Notes under the pieces: model-generated | What the model was told of the DNA's origin: nothing | What the model saw: the letters and a program-made list of their open reading frames with translations, nothing else | The model's database searches: none | Assembly (NCBI GenBank): GCA_019096065.1 | Contig: JAGUCH010000007.1 | Span: forward strand, 1,448,501 to 1,512,500 | Origin: Paracyclopina nana | Lineage: Eukaryota; Arthropoda; Copepoda; Cyclopoida; Cyclopettidae | Direction: 5' to 3' | DNA length: 64,000 nt | Shown: positions 1 through 10,087 of the stretch, piece by piece | How the letters are laid out: every line of letters begins with the position of its first letter | How positions within the stretch are numbered: position 1 is the first letter of the stretch | Program-made: the position numbers and the translations under genes

Positions 1-42
1 ATACTTCAACATAATTTTTCCATGCAAAGCATCTTTGAATAC

Positions 43-762
43 TTGACAGATATTAGGGCTGACTTTGCAGATTTTGGCAGTACAAGGGCCTCCAGGTATT
101 GTTGTCAATTGCTCAAAGTATGTAGTGTTCTCTTTTGATATTCCTCCACATCCAAGCGAAACTTTGTGGAAAATGATTATTATGTTAATTTACTTTTGCC
201 TCCTCTAGCTTTTGATATACAACAAAGTCGCATAACAACAACATTTCTTAAAACGCCATAATACAACATTTTTATATCAAAAATTATTTTGAGCAATCAC
301 TCCTTGTATATGTATTTAATAAAAAAGTTTTTAAATCAACATAGTAACTTACTTGTGCAACAAACTCCAAAGCCTGAAGCACACGTTCCACTGGCTGTGC
401 CGCCTTTGCCAGTACATTCTTCCCTGAAAATTGTATTTTTTATGATTTATACCTATAAATGCATTATATGACTTACGGGGTGTAGCAAGTTCCATTTTTT
501 GATCCTCCAATAACTATGCATCCATCATTTGGAAATCTAAGTCCAGAAATAGCAGAAAAGATTTCCAAGAAATGCATTTTTAAGCTTACCTGACAACTTG
601 AAAAACAGGTACTGAAAAGAGAGATATTTGCATAAGCTGGAAAAGTTTTTAGCTGGGGTGAATCATACCAAGTCTTTTAACTCTGTTTAAAGGCTCATTT
701 TCTTCTAGGCAATATGCTAAAGTCCAGACAAATGCTGCTAGAAAAATAAAGCTACACTTCAT
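43..762 (-). CDS. Secreted CUB-family protein 1 (partial, runs off left edge)
   Basis: Five exons can be traced on the minus strand: 669-762, 590-611, 477-536, 353-423 and about 43-161, with matching phases. The start is the ATG at 762, followed by a hydrophobic signal peptide (MKCSFIFLAAFVWTLAYC). Then come the family landmarks: VPVFQVVRFPNDGC, NGTCYTPEEC, GGTASGTCASGFGVCC, and a cysteine-bearing CUB start (LGCGGISKENTTYFEQL) ending near SPNICQ, where a GT donor is plausible at position 42. The same order of motifs occurs in the two CUB-family genes at 29-40 kb, so this is a third paralogue. The C-terminal two thirds should lie left of the window. Known of the family: secreted arthropod proteins of unassigned function. 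A role in cuticle or immunity is only a guess. Confidence 0.85.
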
Positions 763-3177
763 GTTAACCCTTTGATGCACCAAGTGCAACTGTAATTATT
801 TACTGAGCCAAAATTAGCACTATCTGATTTACTTATTGCATTATTATGCAGCTACCTTTTATGCTTGCAGATAACATCAATTAAGAAGAAACTCTTCAAA
901 AGAATGGCAATTAATTCTTACCTTTTGTGATTTGCAGCATGAAAAAAATCACTGCTGCATATAATAATGAGTCCATTCTATTGTTCCATTTTCATCAATC
1001 CTTAATTATATTATTATTATTTTGAGTGGAAAGTTCCAAAGGAGACACATTGTGGCGCTTCCTAGCTAAAAACTGGCTTTACCAGGCTTTTTTGCCCTGT
1101 CTGAAAAACCAGACGAGGCCATTGAACCCTAAAAATAAAGTCTTTAAACACGACTGTAGAATCACTAAATTATGTTATCAAAGCATCAAGGTGCTCTTTC
1201 AGTTATAAAGGAAGTTTTCCAGCTAGAAATTAATGGCCTAAGCCTGGTATAGAAAGTGCTGTGGAATATTCCACAGGTTGGTGCAACCTGCATTCAGGCA
1301 GCACCGACATTTTTAAGGCAGACAAGCCTCTAATAAAACACCAACGGTCTGTAGCTTGAAAAACTAGAATATGGAATCTATTTACGGTTTCAAGTAGATT
1401 TTTTGGCTATAAATGTTATTTTCAACGAAAAGAATTTCATTTGGTCATCTATGCTGGAATAATTGTAATCATTTATATCAACAGTGAAAAATTCGACTTT
1501 AAAGTTCTTGGTTCTTCCTTATGTCTAAAAGGTCTTTTTCCAGTCATAATGACAAATTTATCCATTAAAATCAAATATTTTCAGGAAATTCGACCTTAAA
1601 GTTCCCTTTATCAAAATTCAATCTTCAGACTATAAATATTCTATGCCAAAACTCCCAAAAAGGTGTATAAATAGCATAAATTGAAATCTCTAAAAATAAG
1701 CAATTAAATGAAAAGGCTGGCAAAATTCGATCTTACGTTTTTAAAGGGAAAAATTGGATCTTAAAGTCTTTGTTTCGCGTCGGAAATTTCCCCTTTGGTT
1801 CATAGCTGAGCGTCCATCTGTTTTCATCGTTGCTAGGTGGGCAACCATTGGTGATGCACCGATGCCCGCTTTTTCAGCGCGCAGATGCTCAAAGGGACGA
1901 TTTTCGATCCATCGCGCGCGCGTCTCAATGGGCTTTTGGGGATCTTCCATTGCATTCTATGAACCTTCGGTACTAAGACGCGAGCTCCCTGCTCAGTTCG
2001 TATTGAACCTTCGTAGTTGTTGTTTGCTATTTATTTCGAGCCCAATTCAATGCACCAAAGGCCTCAAAGGCTTCACAGAGGCCAACTTCATTACTCCGAA
2101 GCTCACCTTGACCCGTACGCCGACTCGCGCAGCAGTGCCATTGACTGTATTCTCTAATTTTACTGTCGTTTTTGAGCCCCGCAAAAAAATCTTACTTTGA
2201 AATTCATACAGGAAAAAAGCAAGACTGTGAACTTTACTAGTATTCAAGATGACTCTTATCAAGCATGCGTACAAGTGCAACAAACTCACCATTGCCTACA
2301 AGTAAGTTATTTTTAAAGAAATTTGCTTATTTTGGCTGCCTTTTTAGGGTTTTGAAAAATTTGATTTATTACAGTGGACCAAAAAATCATTTTTTAGCTT
2401 TTTATCCATAAGTAATTCAAGTTACTAATTCAATAAGAAATTAGCTAAATTTCTTGTTTTGGTTGCATTTCATTAAAAGTTGAAATCACTAAAATGAATT
2501 TACTTTTAATGCCTAGTTTATGTTGCTTGAAATTTGCATCTTTTTGATTGATGGTGTTTTTTATAAGAATTGAGCTTTTTTAATGTCACAAAATTAGAAG
2601 CATAAAACGGCCGTAGATTTAGTTCCTTGGTAACAGTGATCATGCATGAACCACGTGACTTTTTTTGGGGCCCAACTGCAGCGAACCAGTCGGTTTTCTA
2701 GCTTTGCTTTGTTACAAACACCATTACAGAGAATGGCTTTTTCGAGATTTGATTTTAAGTGATTTTTGAGTCTTGTTGGTGGATTATCACTATATTAGGA
2801 ATTTAATTATTGATTCTGATATTAAAGGCTTTCATAATTTAGTGACTCACATTTCAAGATGGTACTTTAAAGAAGTGCACTGGTTAGCCCATAAATCAAC
2901 TTGCATGCATGAACCACGTGATTTTCAAAAAAGGTGCATAACTAAAATATTTGACTAATGAAAAAAGTCATATTTCTGCAAATTTTCATATATACAGCCT
3001 CAAGATCTTTTTGTCTTGTTTTGAAGTACAAATGATCATGTATTGGAGCCATGATTATTCAAAAACTAGTTTTGAGATTTTCATCAGCATATTGGAACCA
3101 ATATAGTTTACAAAGAAGATTTTCTCTAAATAATTTCAAAGTTTTTAAAATTAGATAGAAAATCTCATAGTGCATTA
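763..3177. other. Intergenic region between CUB-1 and P5CS
   Basis: No gene is supported here. The stretch 1490-1790 holds three loose copies of an AAATTCGAYCTTAAAGTT-like unit. The stretch 1770-2160 is more GC- and CpG-rich than its surroundings, with an open frame on each strand, but neither reading resembles a known protein. The string TGCATGAACCACGTGA occurs near 2642 and again near 2904. The rest is AT-rich with no clear feature. Confidence 0.5.
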
Positions 3178-3501
3178 TTGCAAGATGCCTCAATGTGTCC
3201 CATTTTGGCCACTTCAAATAAAGGCAAAAACCAGTTTCAACTAGCTAATCCAATCTTCAGTTGTTATTGGAACTTCAACCAGACAATGTTTCGCGTTTCT
3301 TCTGCTCAATTTGGTGCCAATGTCTACCCACTGGCCAAAGTGGGATTCTCACCATCTCACTCAGTGCCAAACTCAGCTAGAAAACTGTTTAGAGAGCCAT
3401 TTGTCAACATTGGATGGTTGGAAATGGAAAACGAAAGTTGATTCTAAACTAAAATCCTGTTTTTCCCTAGGTATGGCAACCCCAGTAAGGGAATCACTGG
3501 C

Positions 3502-6500
3502 ATGTCCAACAGGGTGATGCTCAACGGTGGCCTTTCAGCCTTGCGTTGGAACCGAACCACACTTTCTGAGCCTGCAACCTTGAACCTTGCTTCAGCTGGA
3601 GTGCAAGGTAACAACAAGGTGCCAACTTCTGCTGCCTTCTTAAAGTCACTTCCGCCCAAGGTGAGCAACTTTTACTTCATTTTTTTATGATACTCTTTTT
3701 CTAAAGTCCTAACATTGATTTTTAAAATTTTTCCCCTTTTTAAGGCTTAATTAGTTGACTAAAATACTTTTTTAACGTAATAGTAGCATTATTTATTCTT
3801 TTCTGAAAGAAAATGTATTTAAAAGCGCAAATTGAAAATAGTTTCATGTAACAGCTGATTGATTGGTTTCCCTTATTTGCAGAATTGGCTTTTTGCTAGG
3901 ACGGCTTCAACGGATGCGACATCTGAACGGATCTTCCACAGAGGAGTACATATCAGCGATTTCCCCCATACTGCCAACCTCTCCAACTCGAACAATGCCA
4001 ATGTGGCGACACCAGCGGCGTTCCTGGACCGAACCCAGCTCAAGCACTCCAAACGAGTGGTCATCAAGATGGGCAGTGCTGTCATCACTCGCGAGGACGG
4101 CAAAGGCCTCGCCCTTGGCCGCTTGGCCTCCATCATTGAGCAAGTGGCTGAGCTGCAGAATGCTGGCAGGGAGTGCGTCATGATCACATCCGGAGCTGTG
4201 GCCTTTGGCAAGCAGAAGCTCTCCCAGGAGCTCATGATGTCCTTGTCCATGAGGGAAACTTTGCAAAACACCAATGGCAGAGATGACCTTATGAAGGCCA
4301 TGTCTTCCTCCATGGCAAGGCCAAATGCAGCTGTGGGCCAATCCGGATTGCAAGTACTTGATCCTGAGCTTGAATCTCACTGACTAGTGTTTAATGAATT
4401 TTCCCTCCTAGGCCTTGTATGAGACCATGTTCAGGAACTATGGCATCCTGGTGGGACAAGTACTGGTGACCAAGCAGGATTTCTACAATGAGCAAACCAG
4501 AACTCAGCTCTTTGCCACCATGTCTGAGCTGATGGCCTTGAACATCATTCCCATCATCAACACCAATGATGCTGTCAGCCCTCCACCCCAAAAAGATGAA
4601 GACACTGCTGGAACCCTTGGCATCAAGGACAATGACAGCCTGGCTGCCAGGGTGGCTGTGGAACTGAATGCTGATCTGGCCATATTGATGTCAGATGTGG
4701 AGGGGATCTATGACAAGCCACCAGGCCAAGACAATGCAAGGGTGATCCACAATTTCATCCCTTCTGACTTGAGCAAGATTGAGTTTGGCACCAAGAGCAA
4801 TGTGGGCACTGGTGGCATGGAGTCCAAGGTCAATTCCGCCCTGTGGGCTCTGGAACATGGCTGCTCTGTTGTCATATGCAATGGCATGAAATACAACACC
4901 ATCAGGAAGATCATTGATGGTCAGAAAGTGGGCACTTTCTTCTCAATGAGCACACCCGAAGGTCAACCAGCTGAGATCTTGGCGAAAAATGGTTAGTTCT
5001 CTGTTTCTTTGCTGACGCTTCTGGTTTACATTTATTGCCTTAATCGGCTTTTCAAATTGTTCTTGTTTACATTTCCTGTTTTCCCGCGTGGTTCTTTGTT
5101 TACCGTTCCGGCCGTCCACGTGGTTTCTTTGTTTACCTTTCCGGTTCCTTTAATTCACGTGGTCTTTGTTTACATAATCTTTCATATTTTGTAGCACGTA
5201 ATGGCAGCCGCAGGCTGGCAGGTTTGTCCCCCTTGGACAGAGCCAACATCATCTCGGTGATTGCTGAGAACTTGCTCAAGAGAGAAAAGGAGATCCTGGA
5301 TGCCAACCAGTTGGATCTGGAAGCTGCCAAGCGCGAAGGCATCAGTGGTCCTTTGTTCTCCAGATTGGCACTGACCAAGAACAAACTGGAATCCTTGGCA
5401 ACTGGTTTGAGGCAAATTGCTGACTCCAGCTTGGAGAATGTGGGCAGAGTTGTAAGGAGAACAAAGGTGTCAGACACTTTGGACCTGGTGCAAAAAACTG
5501 TGCCCATTGGGGTGCTCATGGTCATTTTTGAGTCCAGACCTGACGCTTTGCCTCAAGTGGCCTCACTGGCTATAGCCTCAGCCAATGGCCTTTTGCTCAA
5601 GGGAGGCAGAGAGGCTGCCCAAACCAATGCAGTCCTCATGAAGGTTGTCCATGATGCTCTTGGCCAATATGGCTGTGCTGATGCCATTGCAATGGTCTCT
5701 GGTAGAGAAGCTGTTGGTGACTTGCTCAAGATGGATGAATACATTGACCTCATCATCCCTAGGGGATCTGGTGAACTGGTCAAGCATATCAAGGAGCAAA
5801 GCAAGATGATTCCAGTCCTTGGCCATGCTGAAGGTGTGTGCCATGTCTACCTGGACAAGTATGCTGATCCTGAGAAAGCTCTCAAGATTGTCAAGGATGC
5901 CAAGACAGACTATCCCAGCGCTTGCAATGCCATGGAGACCCTTTTGTTCCATGAGGACCTCATTGAAACTCCTCTGTTCAGCCAGATTTGCCATATGCTC
6001 AAGAATGAGGGAGTCCATGTCTATGCTGGACCCAAGATGCTCCCCAAGATGACCTTTGCTCCAGAGGCTGCCCAAAAGCTGAAACATGAGTATGGCAGCT
6101 TGGCCTGCACTATTGAGGTGGTCAAGGATGTGCATGATGCCATTGAGCATGTCCACAAGTTTGGATCAGGACACACCGATGTCATTGTCACTGAGGACCA
6201 AGGAAACCAACTCCAGTTCCTTGAGGGCGTCGACTCCGCTTGTGTCTTTGCCAATTGCAGCTCCAGGATGGCTGATGGATATCGCCTTGGCTTAGGTAAT
6301 TTCACTAGCTTCTATATTTATTCAATTTTGGTCAGATTCTAGTCTATCTGCTCAAACTTTGGCCCAATTTTATTCAATGGACAGTTCAACTAACTTTGGT
6401 CCAACTTACCATATTTTGGTCCAGAAACTTTGGTCTAATATCTTCTGGTCCAACTCTCTGATTTCTTGTGTTCCAGTTTTGGTCCAATGGCCCTATAGCA

Positions 6501-7032
6501 CTGGACCAATAACTTTGGTCCATTAAATTTGGCCCATTAACATTGGTTCAATGATTTTAGTTCAATGATTTTGGTCCAATGATTTTGGTCCAATGATTTT
6601 GGTCCAATGATTTTGGTTCAATGATTTTGGTCCATTAACATTGGTTCAATGATTTTGGTCCAATGATTTTGGTCCAATGATTTTGGTCCAATGATTTTGG
6701 TACATTGATTTTGGTCCAATGATTTTGGTCCAATGATTTTGGTACAACTTTGATCCAATTATGATCCTTATTTTTGAGTTTATCTGTTCAACTTCATCTT
6801 TATTTCTTTTATTGCAGGAGCTGAGGTTGGCATCTCAACTGGAAGGATTCATGCTAGGGGACCAGTGGGTGTTGAAGGTCTACTGACCACAAAATGGATT
6901 CTGACTGGACATGGAGATACCGCTCAAGAGTATGCAGCTGGCACCAAGAAGTTCATCCATCAGCAATTGCCAATTGAGTTCCACAGATCAGCAGACGATG
7001 ATCATGATGCATCTTTTGAGTTTGCCAAATAG
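3502..7032 (+). CDS. ALDH18A1: Delta-1-pyrroline-5-carboxylate synthase (bifunctional, mitochondrial)
   Basis: This enzyme turns glutamate into pyrroline-5-carboxylate for proline and ornithine synthesis, with a glutamate 5-kinase domain fused to a gamma-glutamyl phosphate reductase domain. Exons: 3502-3660, 3883-4353, 4412-4991, 5195-6295, 6818-7032, giving 841 residues against about 795 in mammals. The kinase domain starts near residue 110 ([41 protein letters not shown]). The reductase starts near residue 412 and keeps the catalytic cysteine in [10 protein letters not shown] (about C647) and the end motif [18 protein letters not shown]. The first ~100 residues are rich in R, S, T and N and poor in acidic residues, which suits a mitochondrial presequence. 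Start choice: ATG 3502 is the first that stays in frame with exon 2; a 5' exon around 3178-3440 is possible but I found no donor of the right phase. Confidence 0.96.
5040..5180. repeat. Degenerate ~34-bp tandem repeat in P5CS intron 3
   Basis: About three and a half copies of a unit ending CACGTGGT(T)TCTTTGTTTAC. Each copy places a CACGTG-like E-box next to a TGTTTAC forkhead-like word. It lies between the kinase and reductase exons. The repetition is visible; any regulatory meaning is inference. Confidence 0.6.
6340..6765. repeat. 15-bp minisatellite (TTTGGTCCAATGATT) in P5CS intron 4
   Basis: The 522-bp last intron (6296-6817) is largely made of TTTGGTCCAATGATT and variants. Copies are loose from 6340 and regular from about 6540 to 6745. 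All other P5CS introns are 58-222 bp, so the repeat accounts for the extra length. Confidence 0.9.
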
Positions 7033-7059
7033 TTATATATGTTTTGTACATCAATGTTT

Positions 7060-7065
7060 TTTATT
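7060..7065 (-). promoter_or_regulatory. Polyadenylation signal AATAAA of the membrane lectin
   Basis: AATAAA on the minus strand, three bases past the lectin stop codon and inside the 36-bp space between the two convergent stop codons (7032 and 7069). Confidence 0.6.
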
Positions 7066-7068
7066 GAA

Positions 7069-8540
7069 TTACAGCACTAAATCTTTTTCACATAAGATGG
7101 CAAATTTTGCTGAGCATTTCACATCATTCAAGAGTCCAATGCCTTTGATGACTTGAACACAGTGTTCAAATTGAATATTATTAGGTTCACCTTGGTTCCA
7201 TGCATTTTCTACTCGGAAAATTTCCTTTGAATTGGCAAATTTCCACTCTCCTTCAATCTCCTCATCTGTCATTCCAATGAAAAATGGCTCAGTTGGAAAC
7301 TCATTCAAAAGTGCGATAAGCTACAAAAAATTATTAATTATTATTATTTTTTTTTATTTTTTGAAATTGTTTTAATTACCTTATCTCTGAAATTCTGATT
7401 TGTGAATTCCACAATATGGCTGCCCAATTTGGCACACACAGCTTGGCCTTCTGAGTAAGTCTTTTTGTCTGGGAATTTGTAATATCTTCCAAAGCTGCCA
7501 ACTGACTTGAACAAAGAGCCAGATTCATTTTCTTTGATTTTGGTGTGCATGGTTAAGTTGAGCTTTTGGACTTTGTCATTGATACCATTTTGGGCGGCTT
7601 CAATGGATTTCACTTTGCTGTCCATAGCAGCAACTTTGACTTCAGTGGACAAAACTTGACTTTCAAGGTCTACCCAATTTGATGAAGTTATACTCTGATT
7701 AAACTGAAGAGAATCAAGCTTCTCCTCGATTGATTTAATTTTTTGAGTGATATTCCCATCAGTTATGTCCATTTCCACATTTGTAGTCTGAATTTGGCTC
7801 TTCAAATCAGCTAAGTGATTTTCACTCACATTCAGGCTGAAAGGACAAAAATATTGGAAATTTATAACTGTTTTATAACAGTTTTATAAGACTTATCACT
7901 GTTGAGCCATTTCCTCATCTAAATCCTCAATATGCTTTGAGTTGTCATGGATATCTTCAGCAATTGTGGAAATGACTCCATTAAACTGGTTATTGGCTGC
8001 ATTGAGCTTTTCTTCCAATGCCGTTTGACTTTTGGCATAATTCTCCATTAAAACTCTCATAAATTCAATCAAGGAGGAGTTTTGTGCTGCTATGGCTTTA
8101 GATAGGTCAATGATGGTTCCATCCAGGCCTTGAAACTTCAAATAGTTCATTTGTTGCTCATTTTCCACCATATCCAATGAATCATTCAACTTGATGAAAT
8201 TAACCTGAAGTTCCTTAACTTTTTCTTTCACAACCTCTGAAAATTTCTGAAAATTCAAAATACTCACATTTATATTAAAACATGGATAAATGTGTACTTT
8301 GAGAAGCTGATTTGTTTTGTTGAAGGTCATCTCAGTTTTGTTGGCTTGCATAATTTTCAGCTTTTGATGTTCATGATTGGCAAAAAGGATCAATGAAATT
8401 ATGGCAGCTGTGAATGCAAAGATTCCCAGAATTTCAACTATTGGCCATTTTTTCCTCTTGATGACTTTGGAGCTCCACCAAGAAGATTCTGGATCCCATA
8501 AAGCCATTTGGCTTTGAAACAGAGTCTCTTCACCAGACAT
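7069..8540 (-). CDS. Type II membrane C-type lectin with coiled-coil stalk
   Basis: Exons: 8298-8540, 7900-8246, 7380-7836, 7069-7320 (432 residues). The 51-bp first intron is a multiple of three and would stay open if retained. The start is the ATG at 8540 (MSGEETLFQS). A cytoplasmic tail of ~35 residues ends in a basic stop-transfer (KVIKRKK), then one membrane segment (ILGIFAFTAAIISLILFA). A long polar stalk with heptad-like spacing and NxS/T sites follows, and a C-terminal C-type lectin domain (GRYYKFPDKKTYSEGQAVC through CSAKFAILCEK). The lectin domain carries EPN, the tripeptide linked to mannose-type binding, and a WND-like NDVKC. Layout resembles receptor-type lectins on phagocytes. 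It is head to head with the secreted lectin (664 bp between start codons). Confidence 0.88.
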
Positions 8541-9203
8541 TTGCCACAATCAAACTGCACATTAACATTATCACACTTATTTTGAGCTGACTAGAAAAAA
8601 ATGAGCATTTTTCTAGCTATAATTGATGTCAAAAGCTAAAACCACTATTTTAATCATCCTTGAATTTTTTTAAGGACAAATTGCATAAGATGTTAGCTTA
8701 TTCAAAAAGGCAGGAAATTCAAAGTATCATGATTGCTGTGTAGCTTCATTTTTCATTTGAGTCAGCTTTGTACTATGCAACTCTAAATGCAAATGAAGTT
8801 GACATTGAATTCCATCTTTTCCACAGAGAGCAATTTACTGTAAAGTAGCACATATTTTGCATGCAGTGTTAGGGCAAACTGTGAATAAATGATCAGCCTC
8901 AATGCTACTTCCTTTCAACTGCTATGGGTTCTTTGAACTCTCATAAATGAGGAAGAAGGACCAAAACTGTTAGAATTCTATAGAATTATTTTGATGGGAG
9001 TGCCTTGACAAAAAGGTATCAGTCAAGTTCTTGCACTGAAACAGGCAACACTCCAAAATATTTAAGGTATTTTGTAGAAATGCTCGAAAACCTATTTTTA
9101 GCCTTAAAATTGTTAATACTCTTCCATAACAGAATTGACTCGGTCGCAACTTCAAAATCTCATCACTCAACCTTAGAGTAAACAAACACTGTCGCAGCCA
9201 AAA
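8541..9203. other. Shared upstream region of two divergent lectin genes
   Basis: 663 bp between the start codons of the membrane lectin (minus) and the secreted lectin (plus). It must hold both promoters. I see no convincing TATA box and no other gene. Confidence 0.5.
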
Positions 9204-10021
9204 ATGAAGCCAATTCTAGGAGCTTTTCTTGCCTTGCTGGCCTTTGCTCAAGGCCAATTTGTCCTTCCAAATAAGGCTGCATGTGACAACCGTGAGTAAA
9301 GTATTGAAGCTTCTTGAAGCTAGATTCAATTTATATTTTTGTCCATAGGAAAAATCCATTTTGAAGCCAATGGGAAGAAGTACCACTTTTCTTGGTTGGA
9401 AGTGGGCGAAGATACCACTTTTGGTTGGGAAGAAGCGAGGAATTATTGCAGGAATTTCTGCATGGATAGCGTGTCCATCAACTCCATACCTGAATATAAC
9501 ACAGTCAAGGATATTTTGAAGCAATGTAAGTTTTGTGGGGTGGGCCGAACGCCCGCCCTCCACACCAGAATTGACCTCATCTGAACTGCTTTTTTTCCTA
9601 TTATAGACCGACTCAGGTATACGTGGACTGCAGGCAGAAAATGCAACTTTAATGGGTGTGACAGGCCTGATTTGCAGCCAGCCATTGAAAATGGGTGGTT
9701 TTGGGCCACCAGACGTACCAAAATCCCCAAGAAATCCGAATGCGACTACTGCGATTGGTCTCGTACTGGAGGGTAACTTGATTAAAATAGTGCATAAGGA
9801 CTTATATTATCATACTTTCCTTTTTCAGGCTTAGCAAGCCTCAGCCTGATAATAGGGAATTTCTTGAAGGTGGCGACGATGAGGCTTGCATTTCCATTTT
9901 GAATAATTTCTACAACGATGGAATTAAATGGCATGATGTCAACTGTGAACATGTCAAGCCAATCATTTGTGAAGAAATTCCAGAGCTCTTGGAGTTTGTC
10001 AACAATGGACAGCAAAATTAA
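9204..10021 (+). CDS. Secreted C-type lectin (QPDN type)
   Basis: Exons: 9204-9291, 9349-9525, 9607-9772, 9829-10021 (207 residues). An N-terminal signal peptide (MKPILGAFLALLAFAQG) is followed by a single C-type lectin domain: KIHFEANGKKYHFSW, FGWEEARNYCRNFCMDSVSI, then KPQPDNREFLEGGDDEAC and WHDVNCEHVKPIICEE. QPD is the tripeptide linked to galactose-type sugars, in contrast to EPN in the divergent neighbour. The ILNNFYNDGIKWHD segment is typical of secreted arthropod lectins. Likely role: extracellular glycan binding, perhaps immune. An AATAAA lies at 10077-10082. Confidence 0.92.
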
Positions 10022-10076
10022 TATGTATTGAATAAGATTTGTCTTAATAATTTTATCACAGAGCAAAAAGTGAAGT

Positions 10077-10082
10077 AATAAA
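10077..10082 (+). promoter_or_regulatory. Polyadenylation signal AATAAA of the secreted lectin
   Basis: AATAAA 56 bp after the lectin stop codon and 6 bp before the convergent SVOP-like stop at 10088. The cleavage site should therefore fall inside the SVOP-like coding exon on the other strand. Confidence 0.65.
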
Positions 10083-10087
10083 TGGCA

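Noticed and set aside
1754..2292. Overlapping open frames in a CpG-rich patch as a gene
   Set aside because: Both strands are open by composition, no splice pattern extends them, and the predicted text resembles no family.
3286..3440. A mitochondrial-looking first exon for P5CS starting MFRVSSAQFG
   Set aside because: No GT donor of the required phase joins it to the exon at 3502-3660. It may be 5' untranslated or a separate start, so I kept ATG 3502 as the annotated start.
7896..8540. Single uninterrupted first exon of the membrane lectin
   Set aside because: A 51-bp segment (8247-8297) has a clean donor and acceptor and adds an odd hydrophobic stretch in the stalk, so it is better read as an in-frame intron, though retention is possible.
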